Position numbers and translations under genes: made by a program. A stretch of DNA of 64,000 nucleotides from UBA7985 sp965661545. GTDB taxonomy: Bacteria > Pseudomonadota > Alphaproteobacteria > UBA7985. A model generated the notes under the pieces. That model had not been told where the DNA came from. It worked only from the letters and a program-made list of their open reading frames with translations, and ran no database searches. Each line of letters opens with the position of its first letter. Position 1 is the first letter of the stretch. The DNA is taken from contig CBFIEF010000006.1 of NCBI GenBank assembly GCA_965661545.1, forward strand, positions 1-64,000. The letters are read 5' to 3'. This document shows, one piece after another, positions 44,314 to 54,071 of this stretch.

Positions 44314-45579
44314 TTGAGCGTTAAAATCAGTCAACTCGATAACGGCTTACAAGTCGTTACCGATCCGATGGAAGGGGTGGAGTCCACCGCCCTTGGCCTG
44401 TGGTTCAAAGTCGGTGCGCGCTATGAGACCGCTAAACTCAGCGGCATGGCGCATTTCATTGAACATATGCTGTTCAAAGGCACGGGACGACGCTCCTCGT
44501 TTTCCATCAGCCAGGAAATCGAAGCCACGGGCGGCTATCTGAACGCCTACACCAGTCGAGAAAATACCGCATTCTACGCGCGCATGCTGGCGCAGGACAC
44601 GGAGCTCTGTCTGGACGTGCTTGCCGATGTGCTGCAGCACTCTCTGTTTGAGCCTGAAGACATTGAACGCGAGCAAACAGTCATCAGTCAGGAAATCGCC
44701 CAGGCCGAAGACACACCCGACGACGTGGTTTTCACCGATTTTCAGTCACAGGCTTTTTCGGGGCAGGGGTTGGGGCAATCGGTGCTTGGCTCGCAACAAA
44801 CCCTGAGCAACATCACCCGCGAGAACGCGATGGCGTTTTGGCAGTACCATTACCGGCCCGACAAGGCGATTTTGGTGGCCAGTGGTGGTGTCGATCATGA
44901 TGCCTTTGTGAAACTGGCAGAGCGCCTGTTCTGGCCCGATCGCGGCGAGCGTGGCCCCCGTGAAATGCCAACGGGTGCCAAGTACACAGGCGGCGTCACG
45001 TTAAAGACCCGCGCGCTGGAGCAGGTTCATACGGTTTTGGGCTTCGAAGGCGCTTCGATGACTGATCCGCGGTACTTTGCCAGCGCGGTCCTATCGACTT
45101 TGCTCGGCGGCGGATCATCGTCGCGTCTGTTCCAAGAAATCCGCGAAAAGCGCGGGTTGGCCTATCACGTTGGCGCACACACGTCCGGCTATGCCGATAC
45201 CGGACTGTTTGGCGTGTACGCAGGGACAGCGCCAGAGGCCGAGGCCGAGCTGCTTTCCGTGCTAATCGACGAGTTCAAGCGGTTGGTTGATACCAACGTG
45301 CCAGAGCAGGAAATCGAGCGGGCCCGTGCACAAATCCGGGCGTCGGTGCTCATGGGGCGCGAGAGCACCTCCAGCCGAGCAGAAGATGCTGCACAGCAAA
45401 TGCTGGTGTACGGCATTCCGCGGACGGTGAGCGACTTGATCGGTCAATTGGATGCTGTCGATGCCGACGCGATCCGGCGCGAGGCTGAATTGATGCTGGC
45501 AAGCCCCGTGACGCTTTCAGCCATTGGGCCGCTGTCCGATACCGACGCCCTCTACGACATCAATCAGCGGCTGGCTTAG
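44314..45579 (+). CDS. M16 family zinc peptidase (processing-peptidase-like)
   Basis: This 421-residue protein has the inverted zinc motif HxxEH at His47, Glu50 and His51 (AHFIEHMLFKGTGRRS), plus EATGGYLNAYTSRENTAFYARM. It is the alphaproteobacterial homologue of mitochondrial processing peptidase. It starts at TTG, preceded by GGGGAGG, the right spacing; no better ATG is near. A small hairpin (CCGCG/CGCGG at 44290-44304) sits just before the ribosome site. The substrate is not known. Confidence 0.93.
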   Translation: MSVKISQLDNGLQVVTDPMEGVESTALGLWFKVGARYETAKLSGMAHFIEHMLFKGTGRRSSFSISQEIEATGGYLNAYTSRENTAFYARMLAQDTELCLDVLADVLQHSLFEPEDIEREQTVISQEIAQAEDTPDDVVFTDFQSQAFSGQGLGQSVLGSQQTLSNITRENAMAFWQYHYRPDKAILVASGGVDHDAFVKLAERLFWPDRGERGPREMPTGAKYTGGVTLKTRALEQVHTVLGFEGASMTDPRYFASAVLSTLLGGGSSSRLFQEIREKRGLAYHVGAHTSGYADTGLFGVYAGTAPEAEAELLSVLIDEFKRLVDTNVPEQEIERARAQIRASVLMGRESTSSRAEDAAQQMLVYGIPRTVSDLIGQLDAVDADAIRREAELMLASPVTLSAIGPLSDTDALYDINQRLA

Positions 45580-45584
45580 ATTCG

Positions 45585-46163
45585 CTAATCGTGCTCAGGC
45601 AGGATGACCGCTTGAGCGCATCGGACATTGCCATCGACCGTGGTCATGCTCGGATCGCCGTAAAGCACGTAACCGTCGGCCAGTGCCTTTGATACCTTCT
45701 TGCAAAACTCGCGGCTGTCCAGGCCGGTGAGCAGGCGGTAGGCCAGCCGTTCTTTGCTAGCGGTCTCTTCCTCAGCTTTGGGCTTGATGGTTTCGATGCG
45801 GTACTGCGCGGTCGCGTCGTCCACTGTGGACCAAGCCATTTCCTGCCATTTGCCTTCAGCTTCGGCATAGCTGGCGTAAGGACCGAAGCGCTCCGGCACG
45901 CCTGCCCACTCTTTAAACGACGTGTCTTTGAACGTACCGCCGATGACCCAATAAGCCCCCGCCGCGCCGAAATCGACATCTTCTTCTTCGATGTGGAAAT
46001 GCGCGTTGCAGTCGTCGACGGTTTCCCACGCCAAACGCTGCCATTCTTTTAGCGCTTTATCGTAGTCGTCAAACGGACCTTCGCGGACTTCGGTGGAGCC
46101 TTCTGCAAGGTTCTTGAAAGCGGTCGACTCGTATTCGCCGCCTACGACCCAGAATTGACGCAT
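45585..46163 (-). CDS. Tandem DUF4170 repeats fused to a DUF1737-like domain
   Basis: This 192-residue soluble protein has two related repeats, residues 3-59 and 70-126. Both contain WVxGG, a TxFK pattern, GP(F/Y) and WxxxAWxTVDD, so they come from a duplication. The C-terminal part (about 141-190, AYRLLTGLDSREFCKKVSKALADGYVLYGDP) looks like DUF1737. Neither family has an assigned activity. It converges on the M16 gene with a gap of only 5 bases. Confidence 0.7.
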   Translation of the reverse strand: MRQFWVVGGEYESTAFKNLAEGSTEVREGPFDDYDKALKEWQRLAWETVDDCNAHFHIEEEDVDFGAAGAYWVIGGTFKDTSFKEWAGVPERFGPYASYAEAEGKWQEMAWSTVDDATAQYRIETIKPKAEEETASKERLAYRLLTGLDSREFCKKVSKALADGYVLYGDPSMTTVDGNVRCAQAVILPEHD

Positions 46164-46246
46164 GATTCTTGTCTCAACTGTTTTGGTGATGTTGGACAGT
46201 TTCTTTAACCGGCTACGCCGCGGTTGTCATCGGACAAGCTGGTAAA

Positions 46247-46843
46247 TCAGGCGTGACCACCGATGGAAGCAAGTTGGCCGGGGTCGATGCCCAGCTTGTC
46301 GATGGCTTGTTTCCACGCAGGTTCGTTCTCAGAGACAAAGATCAACTCGTGGTCTGGCTCGATGCTGACCCACGCATTGGCCTCGAGTTCCTGTTCCAAC
46401 TGCCCTGGCGACCACTGGGAGCAGCCGAGCGCGATCAGATAGTTCTCTGGGCCCACGCCTTCCGCAATATCACGCAGAATTTCGACCGCTGTTGTCAGGC
46501 AGACGTCGTCGGTGACTTTGATGGTTGTGTCGTGGCTGTAGTCCGGTGAATGCAGCACGAACCCGCGTTGTTCCTGCACCGGACCACCGCGCGTTACCCG
46601 TCCGCGTGGAGGGACCAAAGCGTCAATCGACAGGTTTTCCAGAACTTCCGTGAACGTCAAAGCGTGATGGACATGGTTCACCACCACACCCATCGCCCCG
46701 TCTTCACCATGCAGGCACATGTAGATGACGGACTTTTCAAATAATGGATCACCCACGTGCGGTGTTGCCACCAGCAGCTTTCCTTGTAAGCCAAAGGGTG
46801 TGTTTCTCATCGAAAAGTCTGGATCAGTCACAATGTCTTCCAT
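46247..46843 (-). CDS. YqgE/AlgH family protein
   Basis: This 198-residue protein of the DUF179 family has LQGKLLVATPHVGDPLFEKSVIYMCLH near the start, GAMGVVVNHV and RGGPVQEQRGFVLHS. Its biochemical role is unknown. The ATG at 46843 was chosen; a longer in-frame start at 46906 and an internal ATG at 46810 are possible, and none has a strong ribosome site. It is divergent from dsbD across about 225 bases and precedes the DUF4170 gene by 83 bases. Confidence 0.88.
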   Translation of the reverse strand: MEDIVTDPDFSMRNTPFGLQGKLLVATPHVGDPLFEKSVIYMCLHGEDGAMGVVVNHVHHALTFTEVLENLSIDALVPPRGRVTRGGPVQEQRGFVLHSPDYSHDTTIKVTDDVCLTTAVEILRDIAEGVGPENYLIALGCSQWSPGQLEQELEANAWVSIEPDHELIFVSENEPAWKQAIDKLGIDPGQLASIGGHA

Positions 46844-47070
46844 GGTTGTAAGACTAGGGGACCGTGGCTGGGTGTAAAGGCGCAAATCGGTCCTATTGTG
46901 TTTCACATCTTTTCACAGGACAGTCGGTCACACGACACGTCATGCTCCGCAGGACGTGATGCGACAGGAGCGAGAAAATTGCTTAAGGGATGAAGCAGAG
47001 ACGATTCTGCCCGCTCGCCGGAAGGGGTCGAACCATATTCAGGCACCGCATTCGTTCTGGCAGGGGATCA

Positions 47071-49197
47071 ATGACACTATTCCAGCGCATTTGGCTCGGC
47101 TTGGCCGCCATCTCAACGCTCGCCTTTGGCGTGTCCGTTTCTCCCGCAATAGCAGATGCATCGTTCTGGATGCAGGGTGTGAAGTCCGAGGTACGCGTGA
47201 TTTCTCCCTATACGGCTACCGGTGAGAACGAGGCCACGGTGCCGCTCGGGCTTGAGTTCAAAATGAACGAGGGCTGGCACATCTATTGGCGTAATCCTGG
47301 GGAGGCGGGCTTGCCGCCAAAGTTGGAATACGGTCAGTCCCTGAATATCCAAGACGTATCCTTTTCCTGGCCTGTCCCTGTTCGCGATGTGCAGTTCGGC
47401 ATCGAGACCTTCATCTATAAAGACACCGTCGTTTTGCCCTTTGACGTGACCCTGCAGCAGCCGGGGCAACCGTTAGATCTGCGCGGGCGGGTTGATTTCC
47501 TGATTTGTGAGGAAGTCTGCATTCCCGATACGGTGGATGTTGCCTTTACCCTGCCCGGTGGACCCGCCAGCGTTGCCGCGAATGAGGCGGCGCTGCTCAA
47601 TACCTTTGAGACACGGGTTCCAGCAGACAATAGCGGATCGGTGGGGTTGACGGTTGATGCCATCACCTTTGAACCAGCGACCGACCCAGAAACACCAGCT
47701 CTGATTGGTCATCTCGTGACCGACATCAGTTCGGTCTTTGAGATGAGCAACCCTGACGTTTTCGCTGAAGTACCAGAAGGCTATTTCGTGCGTCAGCCAG
47801 TGGTGAGCTTGGCCGAAGATGCAATGACTGGCGTGGTGCGTTCGCCGGTTTTTCGGGAAAACTGGGCGACAGAGGAAACATCTACAGCCGAGTTTAAGAT
47901 CACCGTAGCCGATGGTATTCGCGGCGTTGAGCTGACGCCGTTCCGCTTGCTCGACGGTTTCGGAACTGGAGCAATGACGACGGCTTCAGCGCCGGACGTT
48001 TTGGACCTGTCACTGCCGACACTGCTGGGTATGCTGGTGCTGGCCGTCATTGGTGGTTTCATTCTAAACTTTATGCCGTGTGTGCTGCCGGTGCTATCGC
48101 TGAAGATGTTCTCGGTGGTTTCTCATGGCGGTCAAGCGGATACAAAAATTCGGCTGTCTTTTGCTGCCACGGCGGCTGGAATTTTAGTCAGCTTTCTGAT
48201 CCTTGCTCTGATCTTCGCGGGCCTGAAGCTTGCCGGCGCATCCTTTGGATGGGGCGTGCAGTTTACCCAGCCGTTGTTCATCCTCGCGCTGCTGGTCGTC
48301 TTACTTGGCTTTGCCCTGAACCTCTTTGGCCTTTTCGAGATTCCCAACATTCCCGGCCTTGGCGGCTTGGGGGCCAATCAGCGCGGCTTTTTGGGTGATT
48401 TCACTTCGGGTGTTTTAGCAACTTTGCTGGCGACACCCTGCTCTGCGCCTTTCCTGGGCACGGCCATTGGTTTTGCACTCGCTGCGCCGATCTCAATCCT
48501 TATCCTGATCTTTATGTTTGTCGGGGTCGGTCTCGCACTGCCGTACTTGGCCGTGATTGCTTTCCCCAAGTTGGCATCCGTGATGCCAAAGCCGGGCCGG
48601 TGGATGATGCAGCTGCGTCAAGTGCTGGGCCTCGCACTGGTAATTACGGCGGTTTGGCTGGTGGGCGTGTTGCTCAAGCAGTGGGGCGTTGGTTCGGACT
48701 GGCGCTTGGCTGCGGCGCTGATTGCCGGTGCTGCCTTTGCGGTGGGTGCTTACTTTGCCAAGTGGCGCACAGTTGGACTAGGTGCGATTGCAGCGGTCCT
48801 TCCACTCGCCGCCATCATCGTCGCTAGCCCCCAAGCGGCGGTGAGCAAAGATGCAATCTTCCAGCCCTTTAGCGAAGCGGCGCTACAGGCGGCTTTGGAC
48901 GATGGTAAAACAGTGTTTGTCGATGTTACGGCGGACTGGTGCCTTACGTGTAAAACCAACAAGATCCGCGCCATCAACGTCGACAATGTTAAAGCTGAAT
49001 TGGCAAAAAGTGACGTTGTCGCTTTGCAGGCCGATTGGACCACTTATGACCCATCTATCACCACCTATCTGGCGTCGTTGGGTCGTCGAGCCATCCCGTT
49101 TGATGCTGTCTACAGCGGTAAAACAGGTGCGGTTGAGGTTCTGCCAGAGCTGCTATCTGCGAACAATGTGCTGGAAGCGCTTGATCGTGCGCGATGA
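47071..49197 (+). CDS. dsbD: Protein-disulfide reductase of the DsbD/ScsB type
   Basis: This 708-residue protein begins with a signal peptide, followed by a periplasmic domain (with CEEVC), an eight-helix membrane core and a C-terminal thioredoxin domain. The membrane cysteine pair is Cys337 (MPCVLP) and Cys457 (TPCSAP), and the thioredoxin CxxC is CLTC at Cys624 and Cys627. It carries reducing power from cytoplasmic thioredoxin to the periplasm. The ATG at 47071 follows AGGGGA; an upstream in-frame start gives a non-conserved leader. A peroxiredoxin follows after 50 bases. Confidence 0.92.
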   Translation: MTLFQRIWLGLAAISTLAFGVSVSPAIADASFWMQGVKSEVRVISPYTATGENEATVPLGLEFKMNEGWHIYWRNPGEAGLPPKLEYGQSLNIQDVSFSWPVPVRDVQFGIETFIYKDTVVLPFDVTLQQPGQPLDLRGRVDFLICEEVCIPDTVDVAFTLPGGPASVAANEAALLNTFETRVPADNSGSVGLTVDAITFEPATDPETPALIGHLVTDISSVFEMSNPDVFAEVPEGYFVRQPVVSLAEDAMTGVVRSPVFRENWATEETSTAEFKITVADGIRGVELTPFRLLDGFGTGAMTTASAPDVLDLSLPTLLGMLVLAVIGGFILNFMPCVLPVLSLKMFSVVSHGGQADTKIRLSFAATAAGILVSFLILALIFAGLKLAGASFGWGVQFTQPLFILALLVVLLGFALNLFGLFEIPNIPGLGGLGANQRGFLGDFTSGVLATLLATPCSAPFLGTAIGFALAAPISILILIFMFVGVGLALPYLAVIAFPKLASVMPKPGRWMMQLRQVLGLALVITAVWLVGVLLKQWGVGSDWRLAAALIAGAAFAVGAYFAKWRTVGLGAIAAVLPLAAIIVASPQAAVSKDAIFQPFSEAALQAALDDGKTVFVDVTADWCLTCKTNKIRAINVDNVKAELAKSDVVALQADWTTYDPSITTYLASLGRRAIPFDAVYSGKTGAVEVLPELLSANNVLEALDRAR

Positions 49198-49248
49198 ATG
49201 AACCACTTCTGAGGCATACGTACCAAAATATGAAAAGAGATGTCTCAC

Positions 49249-49716
49249 ATGACGATTAAAGTTGGCGACGCGCTTCCCGACGTAATGGTAAAGACTTGGG
49301 AGGACGGTGTTGCTGACCTTTCCATCGGTTCTCTGACCGAAGGCAAAACCGCTGTGATCTTCGGTTTGCCTGGTGCCTTTACGCCAACATGCAGCATTCG
49401 ACACCTGCCGGGTTTCGTCGATCATGCTGAGGAATTGATGGCGAAAGGCGTAGACATCATCGCCGTTCATTCGGTCAACGATCCGCACGTCATGAACGCC
49501 TGGAACAAGCAGCAAGGGTCTGAACTCATTCACACCATTGCTGACTGGAACGCTGAGTTTGCCAAAGCACTGGGTGTCGAGGCGGACATGTCACGGACCG
49601 GCCTTGGCATTCGCGCTAAGCGGTACGCCATGATCGTCAAGAACGGCCAAGTCACATACTTCGGCGAAGGTGATTTGGAATTTTCTGGTGCAGAGGCAAT
49701 TCTTGCTGCGCTCTAG
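49249..49716 (+). CDS. Peroxiredoxin (Prx5-like, 1-Cys)
   Basis: This 155-residue peroxiredoxin has the peroxidatic motif GAFTPTC with Cys48, its only cysteine, and GLGIRAKRYAMIV near the C terminus. It reduces hydrogen peroxide and organic peroxides and would need an external thiol for turnover. I chose the ATG at 49249 with AGAGA upstream; an in-frame ATG at 49240 is also possible. It lacks a signal peptide, so it is cytoplasmic. It lies 52 bases after dsbD and converges on rnhA. Confidence 0.92.
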   Translation: MTIKVGDALPDVMVKTWEDGVADLSIGSLTEGKTAVIFGLPGAFTPTCSIRHLPGFVDHAEELMAKGVDIIAVHSVNDPHVMNAWNKQQGSELIHTIADWNAEFAKALGVEADMSRTGLGIRAKRYAMIVKNGQVTYFGEGDLEFSGAEAILAAL

Positions 49717-49728
49717 CGCCTTAGGAAC

Positions 49729-50166
49729 CTAAGACTTTCGAGAGGGCATAGCGAGGCGCGCCAGCTCGTCACACCGTTCGTTTTCGGCGTGGCCCGCGTG
49801 CCCTTTTACCCATTTCCACTCGACTGTATGCCGCGAACGGGCCGCATCGAGGGCCTTCCACAAGTCCTCGTTCTTCACTGGCTTTTTCTGCGAATTTTTC
49901 CAGCCGCGTTTCTTCCACCCATCGATCCAAGACGTAATGCCGTCCTTGACGTAGGTGCTGTCTGTTGTCAGCACGATATCGCAAGGTCGTTTCAGGGCGT
50001 TCAGCGCTTCGATCGCAGCGGTCAGTTCCATGCGATTGTTGGTGGTATCCGCCTCGCCGCCCGAAAGCTCCCGGACTGTCTCGCCATAGCGCAAGATCGC
50101 GCCCCAACCGCCCGGGCCGGGATTGCCGCTGCACGCGCCATCGGTAAAAATCTCGACCTGAGCCAT
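49729..50166 (-). CDS. rnhA: Ribonuclease HI
   Basis: This 145-residue enzyme has the catalytic acid residues in FTDGACSGNPGPGG (Asp), NNRMELTA (Glu), TTDSTYV (Asp) and NERCDELAR (Asp), with the KGHAGHAEN handle motif. It degrades RNA in RNA-DNA hybrids. Its start shares a base with the ispH stop (TAATG), so they are translationally coupled. The 14-base palindrome CTTAGG-AA-CCTAAG lies over its stop, without a T tract. Confidence 0.96.
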   Translation of the reverse strand: MAQVEIFTDGACSGNPGPGGWGAILRYGETVRELSGGEADTTNNRMELTAAIEALNALKRPCDIVLTTDSTYVKDGITSWIDGWKKRGWKNSQKKPVKNEDLWKALDAARSRHTVEWKWVKGHAGHAENERCDELARLAMPSRKS

Positions 50167-51131
50167 TAGACGACATCTCGCAATTCAAGCGGCACGTTGA
50201 AGATCACGTTTTCCTCGCGGACAACTTCGAGATTGACGGTCACGTCGAAATCCAGCCGCAGCGCGTCCAAGATTTCTTCAACCAGCACTTCTGGTGCCGA
50301 CGCGCCAGCGGTGAGGCCCAAGGTGCTGACGCCGGAGAGGTCCAACTGGGCCACGTCAGCGCCGCGCTGGACCAAGAAAGCTTTGGCGACGCCGGACTGT
50401 TGCGCCACGTCCACCAAGCGATTCGAGTTCGATGAATTTGGTGCGCCAACAACAAGAAAACCGTCACACCCCGGCGCAATAATCTTCACGGCTTCCTGCC
50501 GATTGGTGGTGGCGTAACAAATGTCGCCGGCTTTTGGCTCTGTGATGGCCGGAAAGCGCTGTTTGAGGGCTTCTATTACCGCACTGGTGTCATCAACCGA
50601 AAGCGTCGTTTGGGTCACGTAGGCGAGGCCTGAACCGTCTTCACCGTCATTCGCGTCGATGCTTGCCACGTCAGCGGGGTGCTCAATCAGTGTTACGGCA
50701 TTAGCGGGGAGCTGTCCTAGGGTTCCAATGACCTCTGGGTGGCCGTCATGGCCGATCAGGATCACGCGCTTGCCTGCGCCGTGAGCGCGCTCGGCTTCGC
50801 GGTGGACTTTTGAGACGAGCGGACACGTTGCATCGACGAAGTGCAGGTTTCGCCGCTGGGCTTCTTCAGGAACGGATTTTGGTACGCCGTGAGCGGAAAA
50901 GATGACGGGACGGTCGTCTGGTGCTTCGGTCAATTCATCGATGAAGATTGCGCCCTTGGTCTCTAGTCCTTCGACCACGAAACGGTTGTGCACGATTTCA
51001 TGGCGGACATAGACCGGCGGCCCGTACTTCTTCAAAGCCAGTTCGACAATATCAATGGCACGGACAACGCCGGCGCAAAAACCACGAGGTGCGGCGAGCT
51101 TGACGGTCAGGTTAGGTTTGGTGGCGCTCAT
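50166..51131 (-). CDS. ispH: 4-hydroxy-3-methylbut-2-enyl diphosphate reductase IspH
   Basis: This 321-residue [4Fe-4S] enzyme makes IPP and DMAPP in the last step of the MEP isoprenoid pathway. The three cluster cysteines are Cys19 (PRGFCAGV), Cys103 (VDATCPLV) and Cys205 (ICYATTNRQ). Other hallmarks are VRHEIVHN and IFSAHGVP. The ATG at 51131 (MSATKPN) was chosen over an in-frame start at 51179. It sits 48 bases after the comM locus and couples to rnhA. Confidence 0.97.
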   Translation of the reverse strand: MSATKPNLTVKLAAPRGFCAGVVRAIDIVELALKKYGPPVYVRHEIVHNRFVVEGLETKGAIFIDELTEAPDDRPVIFSAHGVPKSVPEEAQRRNLHFVDATCPLVSKVHREAERAHGAGKRVILIGHDGHPEVIGTLGQLPANAVTLIEHPADVASIDANDGEDGSGLAYVTQTTLSVDDTSAVIEALKQRFPAITEPKAGDICYATTNRQEAVKIIAPGCDGFLVVGAPNSSNSNRLVDVAQQSGVAKAFLVQRGADVAQLDLSGVSTLGLTAGASAPEVLVEEILDALRLDFDVTVNLEVVREENVIFNVPLELRDVV

Positions 51132-51179
51132 GGGGACTGATCCTTCATCACTGTCCCTCAAATAGAATCCTCCGAGCAA

Positions 51180-52713
51180 CTAAGCCAGTGCTGTCCGTCG
51201 GAAAGATAGCGCTTCTGCAATGTGCAGACGTTTGATCCGGTCCTGATTTTCGAGATCAGCGATGGTTCTGGCGACCCTCAGCAGACGGTGAAACCCGCGC
51301 GCTGACAGGTTGAGTTGCTCTGCGGCTTCAGCGATCAGCGCTTGGCCATCGGGTTCGAGTTCACAGTGCTTTTCCAGGAGTTCGCCCTCGAGAGACGCGT
51401 TAACCGGTGGCTTATTGAGCAGATTTTCTGTGCTCTGGCGGCTGAAGCGGTCGGCCTGTCGGGCCCGTGCCTGCTGCACCCGCTTTGCGATGTCCGCGGT
51501 GCCTTCTTTGGCCGGTGCCAAAGTCAGGTCCATCGCGGACACGGCTGGGACTTCCAAAACCAGATCAATCCGGTCGTAGAGCGGCCCGCTGATTTTCGCC
51601 TGATAATCCTGTCCGCACTTTGGCGCACGAGAGCATGCGCGCGAGGGGTCGGCCAAATAGCCGCACCGACATGGATTCATCGCGGCAATCAGCTGAAAGT
51701 GTGCGGGATAGGTTACGTGCGCGTTAGCGCGTGAAACAGTTACAGTGCCAGTCTCGATCGGCTGGCGCAAAGCCTCCAACACGCGCCGATCAAACTCGGG
51801 CAACTCATCGAGAAACAGCACGCCTAAATGCGCCAGCGTGACCTCGCCCGGCTTAGCCTTGCTGCCGCCGCCGACCAATGCAGGCAGACTCGCAGAGTGA
51901 TGCGGGTCGCGGTAAGGACGAGCCGTGACAAGCCCTTCTTCGGTGAGTGTGCCAGCTAAGGAATGCACCATCGTGACGGAAAGCGCTTCTTCGGCGCTCA
52001 GCGGCGGTAACAGGCCGGGCAGGCGTGCGGAGAGCATGGATTTGCCCGCACCGGGTGGACCGAGCAGCAGCAAGTTATGCCCGCCCGCTGCGGGTAATCT
52101 CTAACGCGCGTTTGGCGGTTTCCTGGCCTTTGATATCGCGCATGTCCAAAGCAACGTTGTGCGTGCTGACGCGCTCTTGCACTTGAGGACGCGGGATTTG
52201 TCCTCGTCCCATCAAGTGGTTCATCAGTGAAAGCAGGCTCTTGGGCGCGATGATGTCGAGGTTTTCGCCAGCCCACGCCGCTTCAGTTCCTTGTGCTTCG
52301 GGGCAGATGAAGCCGTGGTTTTGGCGGTTGGCGTGAATGGCAGCGGGCAGGGCGCCCAGCACGGAGTTGATCGACCCGTCCAATCCCAACTCGCCCATTG
52401 CCAGCATGCCATCGAGACAGTCTGGCGGCAGCACTTCCATTTCCACCAGCAAGGCCAACACAATGGGCAGGTCGAAATGCGTGCCTTCCTTGGACAGATC
52501 CGCAGGGGCAAGATTGATAGAAACGTGCGCAGGCGGTTGCATCAGCCCCAACGACGCCAAAGCGCCGCGCACACGCTCCTTGCTCTCACCGACCGCGCGT
52601 TCAGGCAGGCCGACGATGTTGACCTTTGGCAATCCGCTGGTCATGAGCACTTGAACGTCGACGGTTTGCACGTCGAGGCCTTGGAAAGAAACTGTTTTGA
52701 TATGAGCGACCAT
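51180..52713 (-). pseudogene. comM: Frameshifted Mg-chelatase-like ATPase ComM/YifB
   Basis: Two reading frames together encode a ComM protein. The N-terminal part (52713-52075) runs from the start MVAHIKTVSFQGLDVQ through NIVGLPERAVGESKERVRGAL to DIKGQETAKRALEI, then goes out of frame and ends in RSGRA. The C-terminal part (read on to 51180) resumes at AAGGHNLLLLGPPGAGKS with Walker A, AMNPCRCGYLADP and the C-terminal RVARTIADLE. Removing one base near 52092-52095 (four bases where three are expected in the coding strand, ATT-ACCC-GCA) restores a single 510-residue protein, the normal length. The cause is either a true disabling mutation or a sequencing error. ComM is a helicase involved in branch migration during natural transformation. 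Confidence 0.85.
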
Positions 52714-52751
52714 GCACGGGCTTTAGCACCTTTTGCGTGTGATCGCGATGC

Positions 52752-54071
52752 CTAACTCGCCTTCGCCAAGGGGCGGCTGTCCGTGTTGCGCAAGGCGAGC
52801 CAAGCGACCCCACAGGCAAAGAAAATGAACACCCCACCGAACACGCATTGCGTCGAGTAACTCACGCCCAAATCCTTGAGCCCGCCCATGACCAGCGGGC
52901 CAGAGGCAGAAACAAAAACGACGGCCGTGGTGCTCAGCGTCCGTACCTTGCCTAAGTGCTGCACACCGTAAAGCTCCGGCCACAGCGTGTTGAACGTGGT
53001 CCCATAAAACGCCACTGCAATGGCCAGCAGCAGCAAGCACAGCATCATCGCAGCAAACGGCGTCAGCGCGCCCAGCAGCAGCAGGCCAAGCCCAAATGGT
53101 AGCAGGGAGAACGGGAACAAACGGGTAGCCGTGAACTTGTCCACCAGCCAGCCTGCGACCGGATTTAGGGCAAAAGCCGCAATGGGGTAGAAACTCCAGT
53201 AATAGGGCCAAAGCTCCGGGTTCCAGCCCTTTTCCTCTAGGACGGAAACAATGTGGAAAAATAGGCCGGTGAAGATCCCCGACTGCGCCAGCAACATTGG
53301 GACAATCAACCAGAAGCGCCCATCGCGCAGAACTTCGCCGCGTGTCCATTGACGCCGCCGCGAGCCCGGTTGGGCTGCCAGTACACGGGCATCATCGGCC
53401 AATCTGGCCTCCAGCGCGTTGTTTCGGGCTGGCATATCGCGGAGCAAGAACGGCAGCACGGGAAAGACGCTCAGCGCAATCAAGCCGGACATGACCAGGA
53501 AAGCCCCGCGCCAACCAATATCAATCTCGAACATCGCCAGCGCGGGTGGCAGGGCCAATTGGCCAATCAAATAGGACGCAAACAGCGGTAGGATTAGCTC
53601 TCCGGCTGAATAGGCGACACCGAGTAAACCTGTCGCACGCCCTTTGAATCGCTCGTAATAGCGCCCCATGCTGGCGTTTGCGACATGCCCCATCAAGGCC
53701 TGACCAAATTGTCGGAGCAGGAAGAAGGACAGCAGTAAGAAGATCCAATGCGGGGTTGCAGCCATGGTCAATCCGGCAACAACGGCCCCGAGAACAACGA
53801 TCCCGCCGATGCGACTGAGCGGCATACGATCCACCAGACCCCCAGACCATAGGATCAGCAAGCCACTGGCAAAAGTCGCTGCGCCATAGATTTGACCATA
53901 CTGGCCGTCGGTCAGAGAGAACGCTTCCCGCAGTTCGCCGCCAAAGAAGCCAATCAGGTAGGTTTGACCAATACCAGACCAAAACACCAGCGACGCACCA
54001 AAGCCAACAAATCGAATATCAGGCCACCCAAGGTCGCGCCAATGCGCCGGATCCCAGTTTTGCGGCTTCAT
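52752..54071 (-). CDS. MFS transporter (OFA/monocarboxylate-like)
   Basis: This 439-residue protein has about 12 helices, beginning with FVGFGASLVFWSGIGQTYLIGFFGGELREAF-like segments that resemble oxalate/formate and monocarboxylate porters. The central loop (RRQWTRGEVLRDGRFW) separates the two halves. The ATG at 54071 overlaps the gshB stop (ATGA), so it is translationally coupled to gshB. The substrate is unknown. Confidence 0.85.
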   Translation of the reverse strand: MKPQNWDPAHWRDLGWPDIRFVGFGASLVFWSGIGQTYLIGFFGGELREAFSLTDGQYGQIYGAATFASGLLILWSGGLVDRMPLSRIGGIVVLGAVVAGLTMAATPHWIFLLLSFFLLRQFGQALMGHVANASMGRYYERFKGRATGLLGVAYSAGELILPLFASYLIGQLALPPALAMFEIDIGWRGAFLVMSGLIALSVFPVLPFLLRDMPARNNALEARLADDARVLAAQPGSRRRQWTRGEVLRDGRFWLIVPMLLAQSGIFTGLFFHIVSVLEEKGWNPELWPYYWSFYPIAAFALNPVAGWLVDKFTATRLFPFSLLPFGLGLLLLGALTPFAAMMLCLLLLAIAVAFYGTTFNTLWPELYGVQHLGKVRTLSTTAVVFVSASGPLVMGGLKDLGVSYSTQCVFGGVFIFFACGVAWLALRNTDSRPLAKAS

